From: an uncultured Ruminococcus sp.
GTDB taxonomy: Bacteria > Bacillota > Clostridia > Oscillospirales > Ruminococcaceae
DNA: 14,493 bases
NCBI GenBank assembly: GCA_937910385.1
Contig: CALEPT010000148.1
Span: 1-14,493, forward strand
Direction of reading: 5' to 3'
Part shown: one piece after another, positions 6,429-12,925 of the stretch
Layout of the letters: each line of letters opens with the position of its first letter
Position numbering within the stretch: position 1 is the first letter of the stretch
The notes under the pieces: model-generated
Database searches by the model: none
Told to the model about the DNA's origin: nothing
The model's input: the letters and a program-made list of their open reading frames with translations, nothing else
Made by a program: the position numbers and the translations under genes

Positions 6429-7388
6429 GTGAACAATGGTATTGAAGAGAAGATAAATATTCTTATAAAAGGGCTTCTTAATGATTATGAGTGTGGGAGA
6501 ACTATAGATGAGGTAAAGACCTTTGATCACCCCGATAATGATGTCATAATAGAGATAATCAACAGTCTGAAAAAGATACTTTTTCCGGGATATTACCGCA
6601 ATAAAAGCTATAGGGTATATACTGTGAGAAATAATATCTCTATGCTGATAGAGGACGTTATATTCAAGCTTATAAGTCAGATAACGATAGTATTGCGCTA
6701 TGCGGACGAGTTTGAGAATGCTGAGGAAGCTGTTATAGCTGAAAAGGCCGAAGAAATAACCTTTGAATTCCTTGGCAGACTCCCCAAAATAAGAGAGTAC
6801 ATAGAAACCGATGTTCAGGCAGCGTTTGACGGAGATCCTGCTGCGTATAATAAGGACGAGATCATTTATTCTTATCCGGGCCTATATGCTATTATTGTCA
6901 ACAGGATAGCACACGAGCTGTTTTTACTCGGTGTTCCGCTTATCCCCCGTATTATGACTGAGCACGCTCACAGCAAAACAGGAATAGATATCCACCCGGG
7001 AGCTTCTATCGGCAAATACTTCTTTATCGACCACGGAACAGGCATAGTAATCGGTGAAACTACCGTTATTGGAGATAATGTTAAGATATATCAGGGCGTT
7101 ACACTCGGAGCTCTTTCTACAAGAGGAGGACAGTCTCTCAAAAACAAGAAGCGTCATCCTACTATTGAGGATAATGTTACTATATATTCAGGAGCTTCTA
7201 TTCTTGGCGGTCAGACCGTTGTCGGCAAGAATGCAGTTGTCGGCGGTAATGCCTTTATAACAAGCTCCGTGCCCGAGGGGGCAAAGGTCAGCATAGTAAA
7301 TCAGGAACTCAGGTATAATTTTGATTCATCGCGCCCGTCGGAGCGTGCTGAACTGAAGCAGGACGAAAGCTGGTATTATGTGATATGA
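6429..7388 (+). CDS. epsC: Serine O-acetyltransferase (EpsC/CysE type)
   Basis: The enzyme transfers acetyl from acetyl-CoA to serine, giving O-acetylserine for cysteine synthesis. The left-handed beta-helix of hexapeptide repeats covers about residues 185-285 (GIDIHPGASIGKYFFIDHG, GIVIGETTVIGDNVKIYQGV, GGQTVVGKNAVVGGNAFI). The catalytic His of FIDHGTG and the DIHPGA loop are present. An N-terminal alpha-helical domain precedes it. I chose GTG 6429 (319 residues) because GAGGTGA lies nine bases upstream and because the -10 box of the promoter falls inside the longer frame that begins at ATG 6357. The stop overlaps the start of the ACT-domain gene (ATGA), so the two are coupled. A cysteine-biosynthetic role is inferred from the family, and no cysK is nearby. 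Confidence 0.88.
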   Translation: MNNGIEEKINILIKGLLNDYECGRTIDEVKTFDHPDNDVIIEIINSLKKILFPGYYRNKSYRVYTVRNNISMLIEDVIFKLISQITIVLRYADEFENAEEAVIAEKAEEITFEFLGRLPKIREYIETDVQAAFDGDPAAYNKDEIIYSYPGLYAIIVNRIAHELFLLGVPLIPRIMTEHAHSKTGIDIHPGASIGKYFFIDHGTGIVIGETTVIGDNVKIYQGVTLGALSTRGGQSLKNKKRHPTIEDNVTIYSGASILGGQTVVGKNAVVGGNAFITSSVPEGAKVSIVNQELRYNFDSSRPSERAELKQDESWYYVI

Positions 7389-7627
7389 GCAGAATAGAGG
7401 TCGTTTCAAAGGATAGAGTAGGACTCGTCAGTGAGATATCCGGAGTTATAAGCCGCAGCGGAGCGGACATAAGAAGCCATAGTGCAAAGGTCTACAACGA
7501 TGTTGCAGGAAACCCGATGTCACGCTTCACTGCCATTGTTGAGTTTGATGATAGCAAAAGCAGTACCGATGAGCTAATGCGTCGCATAAGAAGAATACGC
7601 GGCGTAGTCAGCGCAGAATTAAAATAA
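7385..7627 (+). CDS. Small ACT-domain protein
   Basis: This is an 80-residue stand-alone ACT domain. It begins with SRIEVVSKDRVGLVSEISGVISRSGADI, the usual beta-alpha-beta opening with the Asp-Arg-x-Gly loop that binds small ligands, often amino acids. FTAIVEFDDSKSS and MRRIRRIRGVVSAEL form the second half. The ATG overlaps the stop of the serine acetyltransferase gene, so they are probably translated together. An allosteric role, sensing an amino acid for its neighbour, is an attractive inference but unproved, because stand-alone ACT proteins of this kind have varied or unknown roles. A terminator follows. Confidence 0.85.
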   Translation: MSRIEVVSKDRVGLVSEISGVISRSGADIRSHSAKVYNDVAGNPMSRFTAIVEFDDSKSSTDELMRRIRRIRGVVSAELK

Positions 7628-7633
7628 CAGCGG

Positions 7634-7669
7634 CCGCATTGCCTTTAGGTGCAGTGCGGTTATTTTTTT
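7634..7669 (+). terminator. Terminator after the ACT-domain gene
   Basis: CCGCATTGC (7634-7642) pairs with GCAGTGCGG (7651-7659), one G-U pair and an 8-base loop, followed by TTATTTTTTT. It separates the acetyltransferase operon from the GTPase operon. Confidence 0.88.
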
Positions 7670-7680
7670 GATAAAAGGTG

Positions 7681-7709
7681 TTGATTTATTTTATGTAAAG
7701 TGGTATAAT
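7681..7709 (+). promoter_or_regulatory. Sigma-A promoter of the GTPase operon
   Basis: TTGATT (7681-7686) and TATAAT (7704-7709) with a 17-base spacer, and TG at the extended -10 position (TGGTATAAT). I looked for a Zur-type palindrome around it and saw none that is convincing. Confidence 0.83.
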
Positions 7710-7744
7710 GTAATTTGAAATATTTTCAGAAAGAAGTGTATGAT

Positions 7745-8902
7745 ATGACAAAGATAACAATATTCTCGGGCTTCCTCGGGGCAGGCAAGACCACACTTAT
7801 CAAGAAGCTCATTTCCGAGGGTTACAAGGGTGAGAAGCTTGTCCTTATCGAGAATGAGTTCGGACAGATAGGCATAGACGGCGGATTCTTGCAGGATGCT
7901 GGTGTAGAGATCACCGAGATGAACTCGGGTTGTATTTGCTGCAGTCTCGTTGGAGACTTCGGAAAAGCACTTGAAAAGGTGCTGGAGGACTATGCTCCCG
8001 ACCGTATTCTCATTGAGCCATCAGGGGTCGGAAAACTCAGTGATGTTATCCGTGCTGTTCAGAATATCAACGCTCACGATGTAGAACTCGACGGATTTAC
8101 AACGGTAGTCGACGCTAAGAAGTACAAGATGTACATGAAGAATTTCGGTGAATTTTTCGATAATCAGATAACCTATGCGAGCTGCCTCATACTCAGCCAC
8201 ACAAGCGGACTTTCGCAGGACAAGCTTGATGAGTGTGTTAAAAGTCTCCGTGAGAAGAACCCCGTTGCACCTATCGTTACGACGGAGTGGGAACAGCTCA
8301 CGGGACAGCAGCTTGTTGATGCTATGACGCAGAAAAATACTCTTGATGACGAGCTTCGTGAGCTTCTCGCAGAAGCTGAAAAGGAAGAGCATGAACAACA
8401 TCATCACCACCATGACGATGAGGATGAACATGAACATCATCACCACCATGACGATGAGGACGAACATGAACATCATCACCACCATGACGATGAAGACGGA
8501 GATGAACATCACCACCACCATGACGATGAGCACGAGCACCACCACAATCACGGTCCCGATTGCACCTGCGGCTGCCACGATCATGACCATGATCACGACC
8601 ACGATCATCATCACCACCATCATGCCGATGATGTGTTCACAAGCTGGGGGAAGGAGACTCCGCGAACATATACACAGGAAGAGATAACTGCAGCTCTTGA
8701 AGCTCTTTCCGATGAGGAAAAATACGGCATGATACTGCGTGCAAAGGGTATTGTTGCAGGCGAGGACGGACAATGGATACATTTTGACTACGTTCCCGGA
8801 ACACCCGATGTTCGCACAGGCAGCGCGAGTACTATCGGCAGACTCTGTGTTATCGGCTCGAAGATAAATGAGAAAGCTATAACTGAGCTCTTCCACGCAT
8901 GA
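7745..8902 (+). CDS. G3E GTPase of the COG0523 (CobW-like) family with His-rich insert
   Basis: COG0523 GTPases deliver or insert metals such as zinc, cobalt or nickel. The protein has 385 residues from ATG 7745, which has AGAAAGAAG upstream. The in-frame TTG at 7715 lies at the predicted transcript start and is rejected. Walker A is GFLGAGKT (9-16), the metal-binding CxCC is CICC (63-66), and the G3 element is EPSG (91-94). The guanine-recognition motif is atypical: LSHT (150-153) replaces the usual NKxD. Residues 215-293 form an insert with about 39 histidines in 79 residues plus acidic residues and a CTCGC cluster. The CobW C-terminal domain follows (KGIVAGEDGQWIHFDYVPG). It forms an operon with the next GTPase. 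The metal is unknown; zinc is my guess. Confidence 0.9.
   Translation: MTKITIFSGFLGAGKTTLIKKLISEGYKGEKLVLIENEFGQIGIDGGFLQDAGVEITEMNSGCICCSLVGDFGKALEKVLEDYAPDRILIEPSGVGKLSDVIRAVQNINAHDVELDGFTTVVDAKKYKMYMKNFGEFFDNQITYASCLILSHTSGLSQDKLDECVKSLREKNPVAPIVTTEWEQLTGQQLVDAMTQKNTLDDELRELLAEAEKEEHEQHHHHHDDEDEHEHHHHHDDEDEHEHHHHHDDEDGDEHHHHHDDEHEHHHNHGPDCTCGCHDHDHDHDHDHHHHHHADDVFTSWGKETPRTYTQEEITAALEALSDEEKYGMILRAKGIVAGEDGQWIHFDYVPGTPDVRTGSASTIGRLCVIGSKINEKAITELFHA
8390..8623 (+). repeat. Histidine/acidic codon repeat tract in the GTPase gene
   Basis: Tandem 36-base units (8429-8464, 8465-8500) each encode HEHHHHHDDEDE and differ at one base. A 39-base variant precedes them and decayed copies follow. The tract ends in alternating His-Asp and six His (8578-8623). 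Slippage could readily change its length between strains (inference). Confidence 0.9.
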
Positions 8903-8920
8903 CCGAAAGGAGTAATATAA

Positions 8921-9877
8921 ATGCCAAATCAGGAGGAATATATCCCGATTTATCTGTTTCTCGGCTTTTTAGAGTCGGGCAAGACAAAATTCATACAGGA
9001 GACCCTCGAGGACAGGCGCTTCAACAAGGGCGAAAAGACGCTATTTCTGCTCTGTGAGGAGGGGATCGAGGAGATAGACTTGTCACGTCTCCCGAAGAAG
9101 AATATCGACATTCATGTTATCGACGACGTAAGCGAGCTCACCGAGCAGAAACTCAACGCTCTTGTTGAGCAGTCCAAGCCCGAGCGTATCATCGTCGAGT
9201 ACAACGGAATGTGGAATTTAAACGATTTCTTTCAGGCAATGCCTGAGGGCTCGACTATAGCGCAGGTGATGATGTTTGCGGAGGCTCCGACCTTCATGCA
9301 GTACAATTCAAATATGCGCAGTCTTGTTGTTGACAAGCTGAATGTCGCTGAAATGGTGGTTTTCAACCGCTTTGATGAGAGTTTTGACCCCAACGAGTTT
9401 CATAAGGTAGTCCGCGGAGTGAGCCGCCGTGCGGAGATAGTCTACGAGTACACCGATGGCAGAGTTGCCTATGACGACATAGAAGATCCTCTTCCTTTTG
9501 ACGTCGAGGCGGACGAGATAACCGTAAAGGACAACGATTTTGCACTCTGGTACCGTGATATCATGGACGATCCGTCCAAGTACGACGGCAAGATAATGCA
9601 TTTCAAAGCTCTTACAGCCAAGAATGCGAAGTTCCCTGTTAATACCTTTGCAGTCGGACGCCATATCATGACCTGCTGCGTCGAGGATATCCAGTACTGC
9701 TGGCTGGTCGCTCAGGACGACAGGGGACACGAGCCCGCAAATCAGCAGTGGATAAACATAACTGGCAAGATAAACGTGCAGAAACACAAACTTTATCGCG
9801 GCAAGGGACCTGTTCTTTTTGTTAAGGACATCACACCCGCGCAGGCTCCCGAGAAGCCCGTTGCAACCTTCTATTAA
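8921..9877 (+). CDS. CobW-like GTPase fused to a DUF1980 (YcgQ-like) domain
   Basis: This 318-residue protein begins with a G3E GTPase domain. Walker A is GFLESGKT (15-22), the G3-like segment is VEYNG (92-96) and the G4-like motif is NRFD (149-152). The CxCC metal site expected after Walker A is absent; only CEEG remains at 45-48. From about residue 195 the protein resembles the C-terminal part of the YcgQ/TIGR03943 family, with YRDIMDDPSKYDGKIMHFKA, MTCC (Cys252, Cys253) and a CWLVAQDDRGH segment. In Bacillus this domain partners a YcgR-type permease; no such gene is here. The ribosome site AAAGGAG precedes ATG 8921, 18 bases after the first GTPase. A shared role in metal handling is inferred. 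The fusion assignment rests on motif recall, not on a search. Confidence 0.78.
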   Translation: MPNQEEYIPIYLFLGFLESGKTKFIQETLEDRRFNKGEKTLFLLCEEGIEEIDLSRLPKKNIDIHVIDDVSELTEQKLNALVEQSKPERIIVEYNGMWNLNDFFQAMPEGSTIAQVMMFAEAPTFMQYNSNMRSLVVDKLNVAEMVVFNRFDESFDPNEFHKVVRGVSRRAEIVYEYTDGRVAYDDIEDPLPFDVEADEITVKDNDFALWYRDIMDDPSKYDGKIMHFKALTAKNAKFPVNTFAVGRHIMTCCVEDIQYCWLVAQDDRGHEPANQQWINITGKINVQKHKLYRGKGPVLFVKDITPAQAPEKPVATFY

Positions 9878-9885
9878 AAATCAAA

Positions 9886-9918
9886 GCCCCGATTCCGCGA
9901 GGAGTCAGGGCATATTTT
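9886..9918. terminator. Bidirectional terminator between the GTPase and dnaC operons
   Basis: An 11-position stem with one mismatch (9886-9896 with 9901-9911) has a GCGA loop, a GNRA-type tetraloop. T-rich sequence follows on the plus side, and TTTGATTTTTA follows when read on the minus strand. It sits between two converging genes. Confidence 0.78.
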
Positions 9919-10882
9919 ATGTTATATCGGCAAGTCGGCGCTGCATTCGCACGTCTTCACCCTTGAATTCGAGGCACGAATAAAGAGTCGTGAGTCGTGA
10001 GACTACGCGCGATTCATAGCGCTTTTTGATACCTTCATAATCAAGATTTGTGCTGATTATGGTCGGGCGGTTTGCGTTTAGTCGTGTGTTGATGAGGTTG
10101 TACACCGTGGAGTTGTAGAACGGAGTCTCGTATTCCGTGCCGAGGTCGTCGAGTATGAGCAGCTCCGCATTCAGGATCAGATCGGTCACCTCAGAGGAAT
10201 GGTCGCGGCTGAAATGCTCCTTCTCGATACTGCGCAGTATGTTGATTATCGAGTCATATATCACACTGTAGCCCTTTTCGAGCACCTTGTTTGCTATCGC
10301 GAGCGAGAGGTGAGTCTTTCCGAGACCAGTACCGCCGAACATGAGAATGCTGCCCGAATGAGGAGTGAAGTCCTCGGCGTAGCGGCGGGTAAATTCAAGA
10401 ATACGCCTCATTGTGTCGTAGTCCTCACCCTTGTAATAGCTCAGGCTGAAAGTATCAAAGCTTGAGAGCCTGATGTTAGCATTCTTATTTAGTTCATCCG
10501 TCGAAAGCTTTCCGCATAGTTTTTTGAAGCATTCGCAGAAATCTCTTCCGCAATAGCCTGTATCGCTGCATTTCGGGCAGCTGTAGTGTATATCGAGATA
10601 ATCAGCAGGATAGCCGTTATCGACGAGTATTTTTCTTGACATTTCCTGTGCGCCGAGATTATATTCCTTTAGCTGTCTGATCTTTTCATTTGTGTCAGAT
10701 CTGTTACCGCTTGAAATGATCGCGATAAGATCTTTGCCGGTATTATATATAACGTCGTTGACCTCTTTTATCTGCGGAAGCTTTTCGTTGACCTCTCTGA
10801 TACGGGCTTCGTTCTGTGTAAAGGCTCTGAGACGGCGGTCGGTCATTATAGCCTGTGCCTTGTCAAAAATTGCGCTGTCCAT
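9917..10882 (-). CDS. dnaC: Replicative helicase loader, DnaC/DnaI-type AAA+ ATPase
   Basis: This family loads the replicative DNA helicase at origins and restart sites. The 321-residue protein has an N-terminal helical part (1-100). A cysteine cluster follows that probably binds zinc (Cys102, 105, 111, 116, 118 in SCPKCSDTGYCGRDFCEC), as in DnaI. The AAA+ core has Walker A GGTGLGKT (183-190), Walker B LLILDDLG (241-248), and the sensor segment IISTN near 275-279. The ATG at 10882 has GAGGAG overlapping the dnaD stop, so the two genes form one operon. The gene order dnaD then loader matches Firmicute helicase-loading clusters. The stop lies beside a shared terminator. It is named dnaI in Bacillus literature. 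Confidence 0.92.
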   Translation of the reverse strand: MDSAIFDKAQAIMTDRRLRAFTQNEARIREVNEKLPQIKEVNDVIYNTGKDLIAIISSGNRSDTNEKIRQLKEYNLGAQEMSRKILVDNGYPADYLDIHYSCPKCSDTGYCGRDFCECFKKLCGKLSTDELNKNANIRLSSFDTFSLSYYKGEDYDTMRRILEFTRRYAEDFTPHSGSILMFGGTGLGKTHLSLAIANKVLEKGYSVIYDSIINILRSIEKEHFSRDHSSEVTDLILNAELLILDDLGTEYETPFYNSTVYNLINTRLNANRPTIISTNLDYEGIKKRYESRVVSRLTTLYSCLEFKGEDVRMQRRLADIT

Positions 10883-10892
10883 ATAGTTCTCC

Positions 10893-11879
10893 TCAGAATT
10901 TATTTATAAACTGCTTATACTTTTCAAGCTCAGGATCGGCAGGTGAGTTGGTGTGCTTGTCCTTTCCCGAGCGATAGGCTTCTTCGGCTTCTTTTATCTT
11001 TTTAACAGTGTTAAAGCCGCTTTCCCTCCACGAAATGAGTATCTTATTTATGTAAGCAAAGCTGAGTTTATTTATTTGTTCGATAGTTTTTTCATATGCA
11101 TAATGCATGAGCTCGGAGCTGTAGCCAGCCTTTTGCCATTGTTCAATGACTTCACGTTCCCTGGAGCTTGGTTTGCGGTTCATTTCAAAAAGCTTTACTA
11201 TCCTGTCAGCAAAATCATGCGACGAGGTGAGCCGTTGCACTTCCTCCTGTGCTGATGAGAGCGTATTTATATCGTTTTCCGCCCAGCTGCAAGCGATCTT
11301 TTCGATATATGCAGGATTGGTCTTATCGATCTTTATACAGTATGCGATCAGCGTTACAATAACTTCCTTTTTCAGTCCCAGGTAATCATATATCCATATA
11401 AGAGAGTTCATCTGGTTGTTTCTGAGTGTTCCGAGCATAGATTCGGAAATTTTAAAGAGCTCGGAAATATCCTCAGAATCTCTCATTATTTCTGCTATCT
11501 CCGACCCGGAATGATTCGGACGCTTTGCTTCAGGGGAATAAGAAACTGCGGAGACCTCCGACTTGTCCGTGAGGAGAGGCGCTTCAGAATGAGCCGGTTG
11601 CATTATAGATGGGCTTGCAGCAGAAGATGTCCCTGCACCCTGTTGGGGAGATATGACATTAGCCTGCTGCCAAAAAAGAAGAGCGTCACTGATTTTGTCG
11701 GCGCTGACTCCGGTGTTAAGAGCTATTTCCACATCAGAGGATATTTTTCCGGAGTGTCTAAGAATATAGATCAGAACCTTTATCTGTTCTTCAGATGCAA
11801 GCTTGAGAAAGTTATCTGCAACAATGCAGGGAACACCGAACATAGTACCCCATACTCCATTGTTTACCGTGAATTCCAT
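10893..11879 (-). CDS. dnaD: DnaD-family replication initiation protein
   Basis: DnaD/DnaB-family proteins help open and remodel origin DNA and recruit the helicase loader. The protein has 328 residues from ATG 11879, with GGGAGG ribosome site at 11887-11892; a TTG one codon upstream is less likely. The N-terminal winged-helix part is about residues 1-90 (VLIYILRHSGKISSDVEIAL, VSADKISDALLFW). A Ser/Pro/Ala-rich linker spans about 90-125. The C-terminal DnaB_2/DnaD domain covers about 130-300 and ends with the YxxxILxxW-type signature FAYINKILISWRESG. It is cotranscribed with dnaC, 10 bases downstream. A promoter is visible at 11913-11941. Confidence 0.87.
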   Translation of the reverse strand: MEFTVNNGVWGTMFGVPCIVADNFLKLASEEQIKVLIYILRHSGKISSDVEIALNTGVSADKISDALLFWQQANVISPQQGAGTSSAASPSIMQPAHSEAPLLTDKSEVSAVSYSPEAKRPNHSGSEIAEIMRDSEDISELFKISESMLGTLRNNQMNSLIWIYDYLGLKKEVIVTLIAYCIKIDKTNPAYIEKIACSWAENDINTLSSAQEEVQRLTSSHDFADRIVKLFEMNRKPSSREREVIEQWQKAGYSSELMHYAYEKTIEQINKLSFAYINKILISWRESGFNTVKKIKEAEEAYRSGKDKHTNSPADPELEKYKQFINKF

Positions 11880-11894
11880 CAAAAGACCTCCCGA

Positions 11895-11986
11895 AAATTA
11901 ATTGCAAAAGATATTATAACATAAAATCTGAAATAAAGCAACTGCACGGGAGCAAAAACATTTCTATTTGTTTATGCAATTAATTT
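11895..11986. repeat. 12-bp inverted repeat flanking the dnaD promoter
   Basis: AAATTAATTGCA (11895-11906) and its exact reverse complement TGCAATTAATTT (11975-11986) lie on either side of the dnaD promoter. The cores are AT-rich and themselves near-palindromic. They could be operators or chance. Confidence 0.5.
11913..11941 (-). promoter_or_regulatory. Promoter of the dnaD-dnaC operon
   Basis: Read on the minus strand: TTGCTT (11941-11936), 17 bases, TATAAT (11918-11913), with TG at the extended -10 position. Transcription should start near 11906, about 27 bases before the dnaD ATG. Confidence 0.83.
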
Positions 11987-12001
11987 CAGGAAGATCATTA
12001 G

Positions 12002-12439
12002 TCATTCTTCAAGAATAAGTCTGGCTTTTTCATATTTACAACGCCATTCTTTTAGTTTTTCTTCAGAGATATTTTTACTGCCTTCCAAGCGGCTTTGATC
12101 GGAATTGTGCGCAATATCAGCGAGTTTCACTGCTTTAGCAATAGTATTTTCTTTGATTTTTCTCACATATTCAAAGTAGTCTTCTCCATCATTATGCGTG
12201 AGGAGCTTGAGTGCTTCGATGACATCGGTAGGAAAGTCTTTAGCGAGGTATTCAATTGTCATATCTGTATCCTCAACGACATCGTGCAGAAGTGCAGCAC
12301 ATACTGAAAACTCGTCGGACATCTGTTCCGCAATGTGATACGGATGAAATATGTATGGGACTCCGCTGATGTCATACTGTCCGTGATGAGCATTATAAGC
12401 TATCGTGAGCGCTTTAATTGTAAGAGGTGTGTATATCAT
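12002..12439 (-). CDS. Small RSH-type HD hydrolase (probable ppGpp hydrolase)
   Basis: This 145-residue protein is only the HD hydrolase domain of the RelA/SpoT family, without a synthetase or regulatory part. Visible metal and catalytic residues are His32 (YIFHPYHIA), His52-Asp53 with Glu56-Asp57 (LLHDVVEDT), and KLAD 105-108 with Asn112 (KLADIAHNSD). By analogy with Mesh1-like small alarmone hydrolases it may remove pyrophosphate from (p)ppGpp, but related enzymes act on other nucleotides. It starts at ATG 12439 with a weak GGGG-containing ribosome site. It has its own promoter at 12479-12507 and is followed by dnaD about 120 bases later. No cognate toxin is adjacent. Confidence 0.85.
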   Translation of the reverse strand: MIYTPLTIKALTIAYNAHHGQYDISGVPYIFHPYHIAEQMSDEFSVCAALLHDVVEDTDMTIEYLAKDFPTDVIEALKLLTHNDGEDYFEYVRKIKENTIAKAVKLADIAHNSDQSRLEGSKNISEEKLKEWRCKYEKARLILEE

Positions 12440-12478
12440 TTCTTTTACCCCGGATCCTTAAATAAGTATTATATTAAG

Positions 12479-12507
12479 ATTATATCACTTTGATAGCAGA
12501 AAATCAA
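12479..12507 (-). promoter_or_regulatory. Promoter of the HD hydrolase gene
   Basis: Read on the minus strand: TTGATT (12507-12502), 17 bases, TATAAT (12484-12479), with TG at the extended -10 position. Confidence 0.8.
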
Positions 12508-12571
12508 TTCCTCTAAATGAGACTGCCGCTTAAAGGCTCCAATTTATAGCCGTATTGATCATACTTGCGTA

Positions 12572-12925
12572 TCAGAAAGGTGTGGTATCGTACATTCTCT
12601 TTAGTTTTTCTATAGCTTTTTTCTCTATTCTCGAAACATATGAACGGGAAATGCCAAGCCTTGCAGCGGTCTCGCTTTGAGTATGCGGCTTTCTTCCGTA
12701 AAGTCCATAGCGGTATATTATTATATCAAGCTCGCGGCTGTCAAGACATTTGTCAAGAAAACGGTAAAGCTGTTTTGAACGTATGAGCAAATCAACCTGT
12801 TCATGTATATCCACACCGTCGTCAATAAGATCTATAAGTGTAAGAGCGTTACCGTCCTTGTCAGTCTCAACAGGTTCATTCATATAGATATCACCTGCTG
12901 ACTTTTTGGCGGCACGGAAACTCAT
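12572..12925 (-). CDS. sigK: C-terminal half of sigma-K, split by an intervening element (SpoIIIC-like)
   Basis: The 117 residues match the second half of sigma-K, the late mother-cell sigma factor. SFRAAKKSAGDIYMNEPV aligns with the start of region 3, DKDGNALTLIDLI follows, and the region 4 helix-turn-helix is ETAARLGISRSYVSRIEKKA. Region 2, which binds the -10 element and core polymerase, is missing, so it cannot work alone. Reading the same frame upstream gives N-E-I-L-M (12937-12923), the conserved end of region 2, and then the sigma similarity stops dead in recombinase sequence. The ATG at 12925 overlaps the recombinase stop (ATGA) and has no ribosome site, so it is probably not a true start. 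This is the arrangement of Bacillus spoIIIC at the skin element edge. The N-terminal half should lie beyond the right end. Confidence 0.9.
   Translation of the reverse strand: MSFRAAKKSAGDIYMNEPVETDKDGNALTLIDLIDDGVDIHEQVDLLIRSKQLYRFLDKCLDSRELDIIIYRYGLYGRKPHTQSETAARLGISRSYVSRIEKKAIEKLKRMYDTTPF

Noticed and set aside
7715..7744. TTG start at 7715 for the His-rich GTPase
   Set aside because: It lies at the predicted transcript start with no room for a ribosome site; ATG 7745 has a purine-rich site and gives the normal N-terminus before Walker A.
7670..7744. A Zur or Fur operator upstream of the GTPase operon
   Set aside because: No palindrome close to the known TCGTAAT-type or iron-box consensus was seen; metal control stays an inference.
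8399..8560. Tandem repeats that could suggest a CRISPR array or other non-coding repeat
   Set aside because: The repeats are in frame, contiguous without spacers, and encode a His/acidic insert typical of COG0523 proteins.
8021..8896. A 291-codon minus-strand frame opposite the His-rich GTPase gene, with a Val/Met-rich hydrophobic stretch
   Set aside because: The apparent membrane segments are only the complement of CAC/CAT and GAC/GAT codons. There is no ribosome site or family similarity, and the plus-strand gene is clear.
12572..12925. The 117-residue sigma fragment as a complete small sigma factor or simple frameshift pseudogene
   Set aside because: Region 2 is absent and the break coincides exactly with the NEILM codons and a recombinase end, so a programmed or integrative split explains it better than decay.
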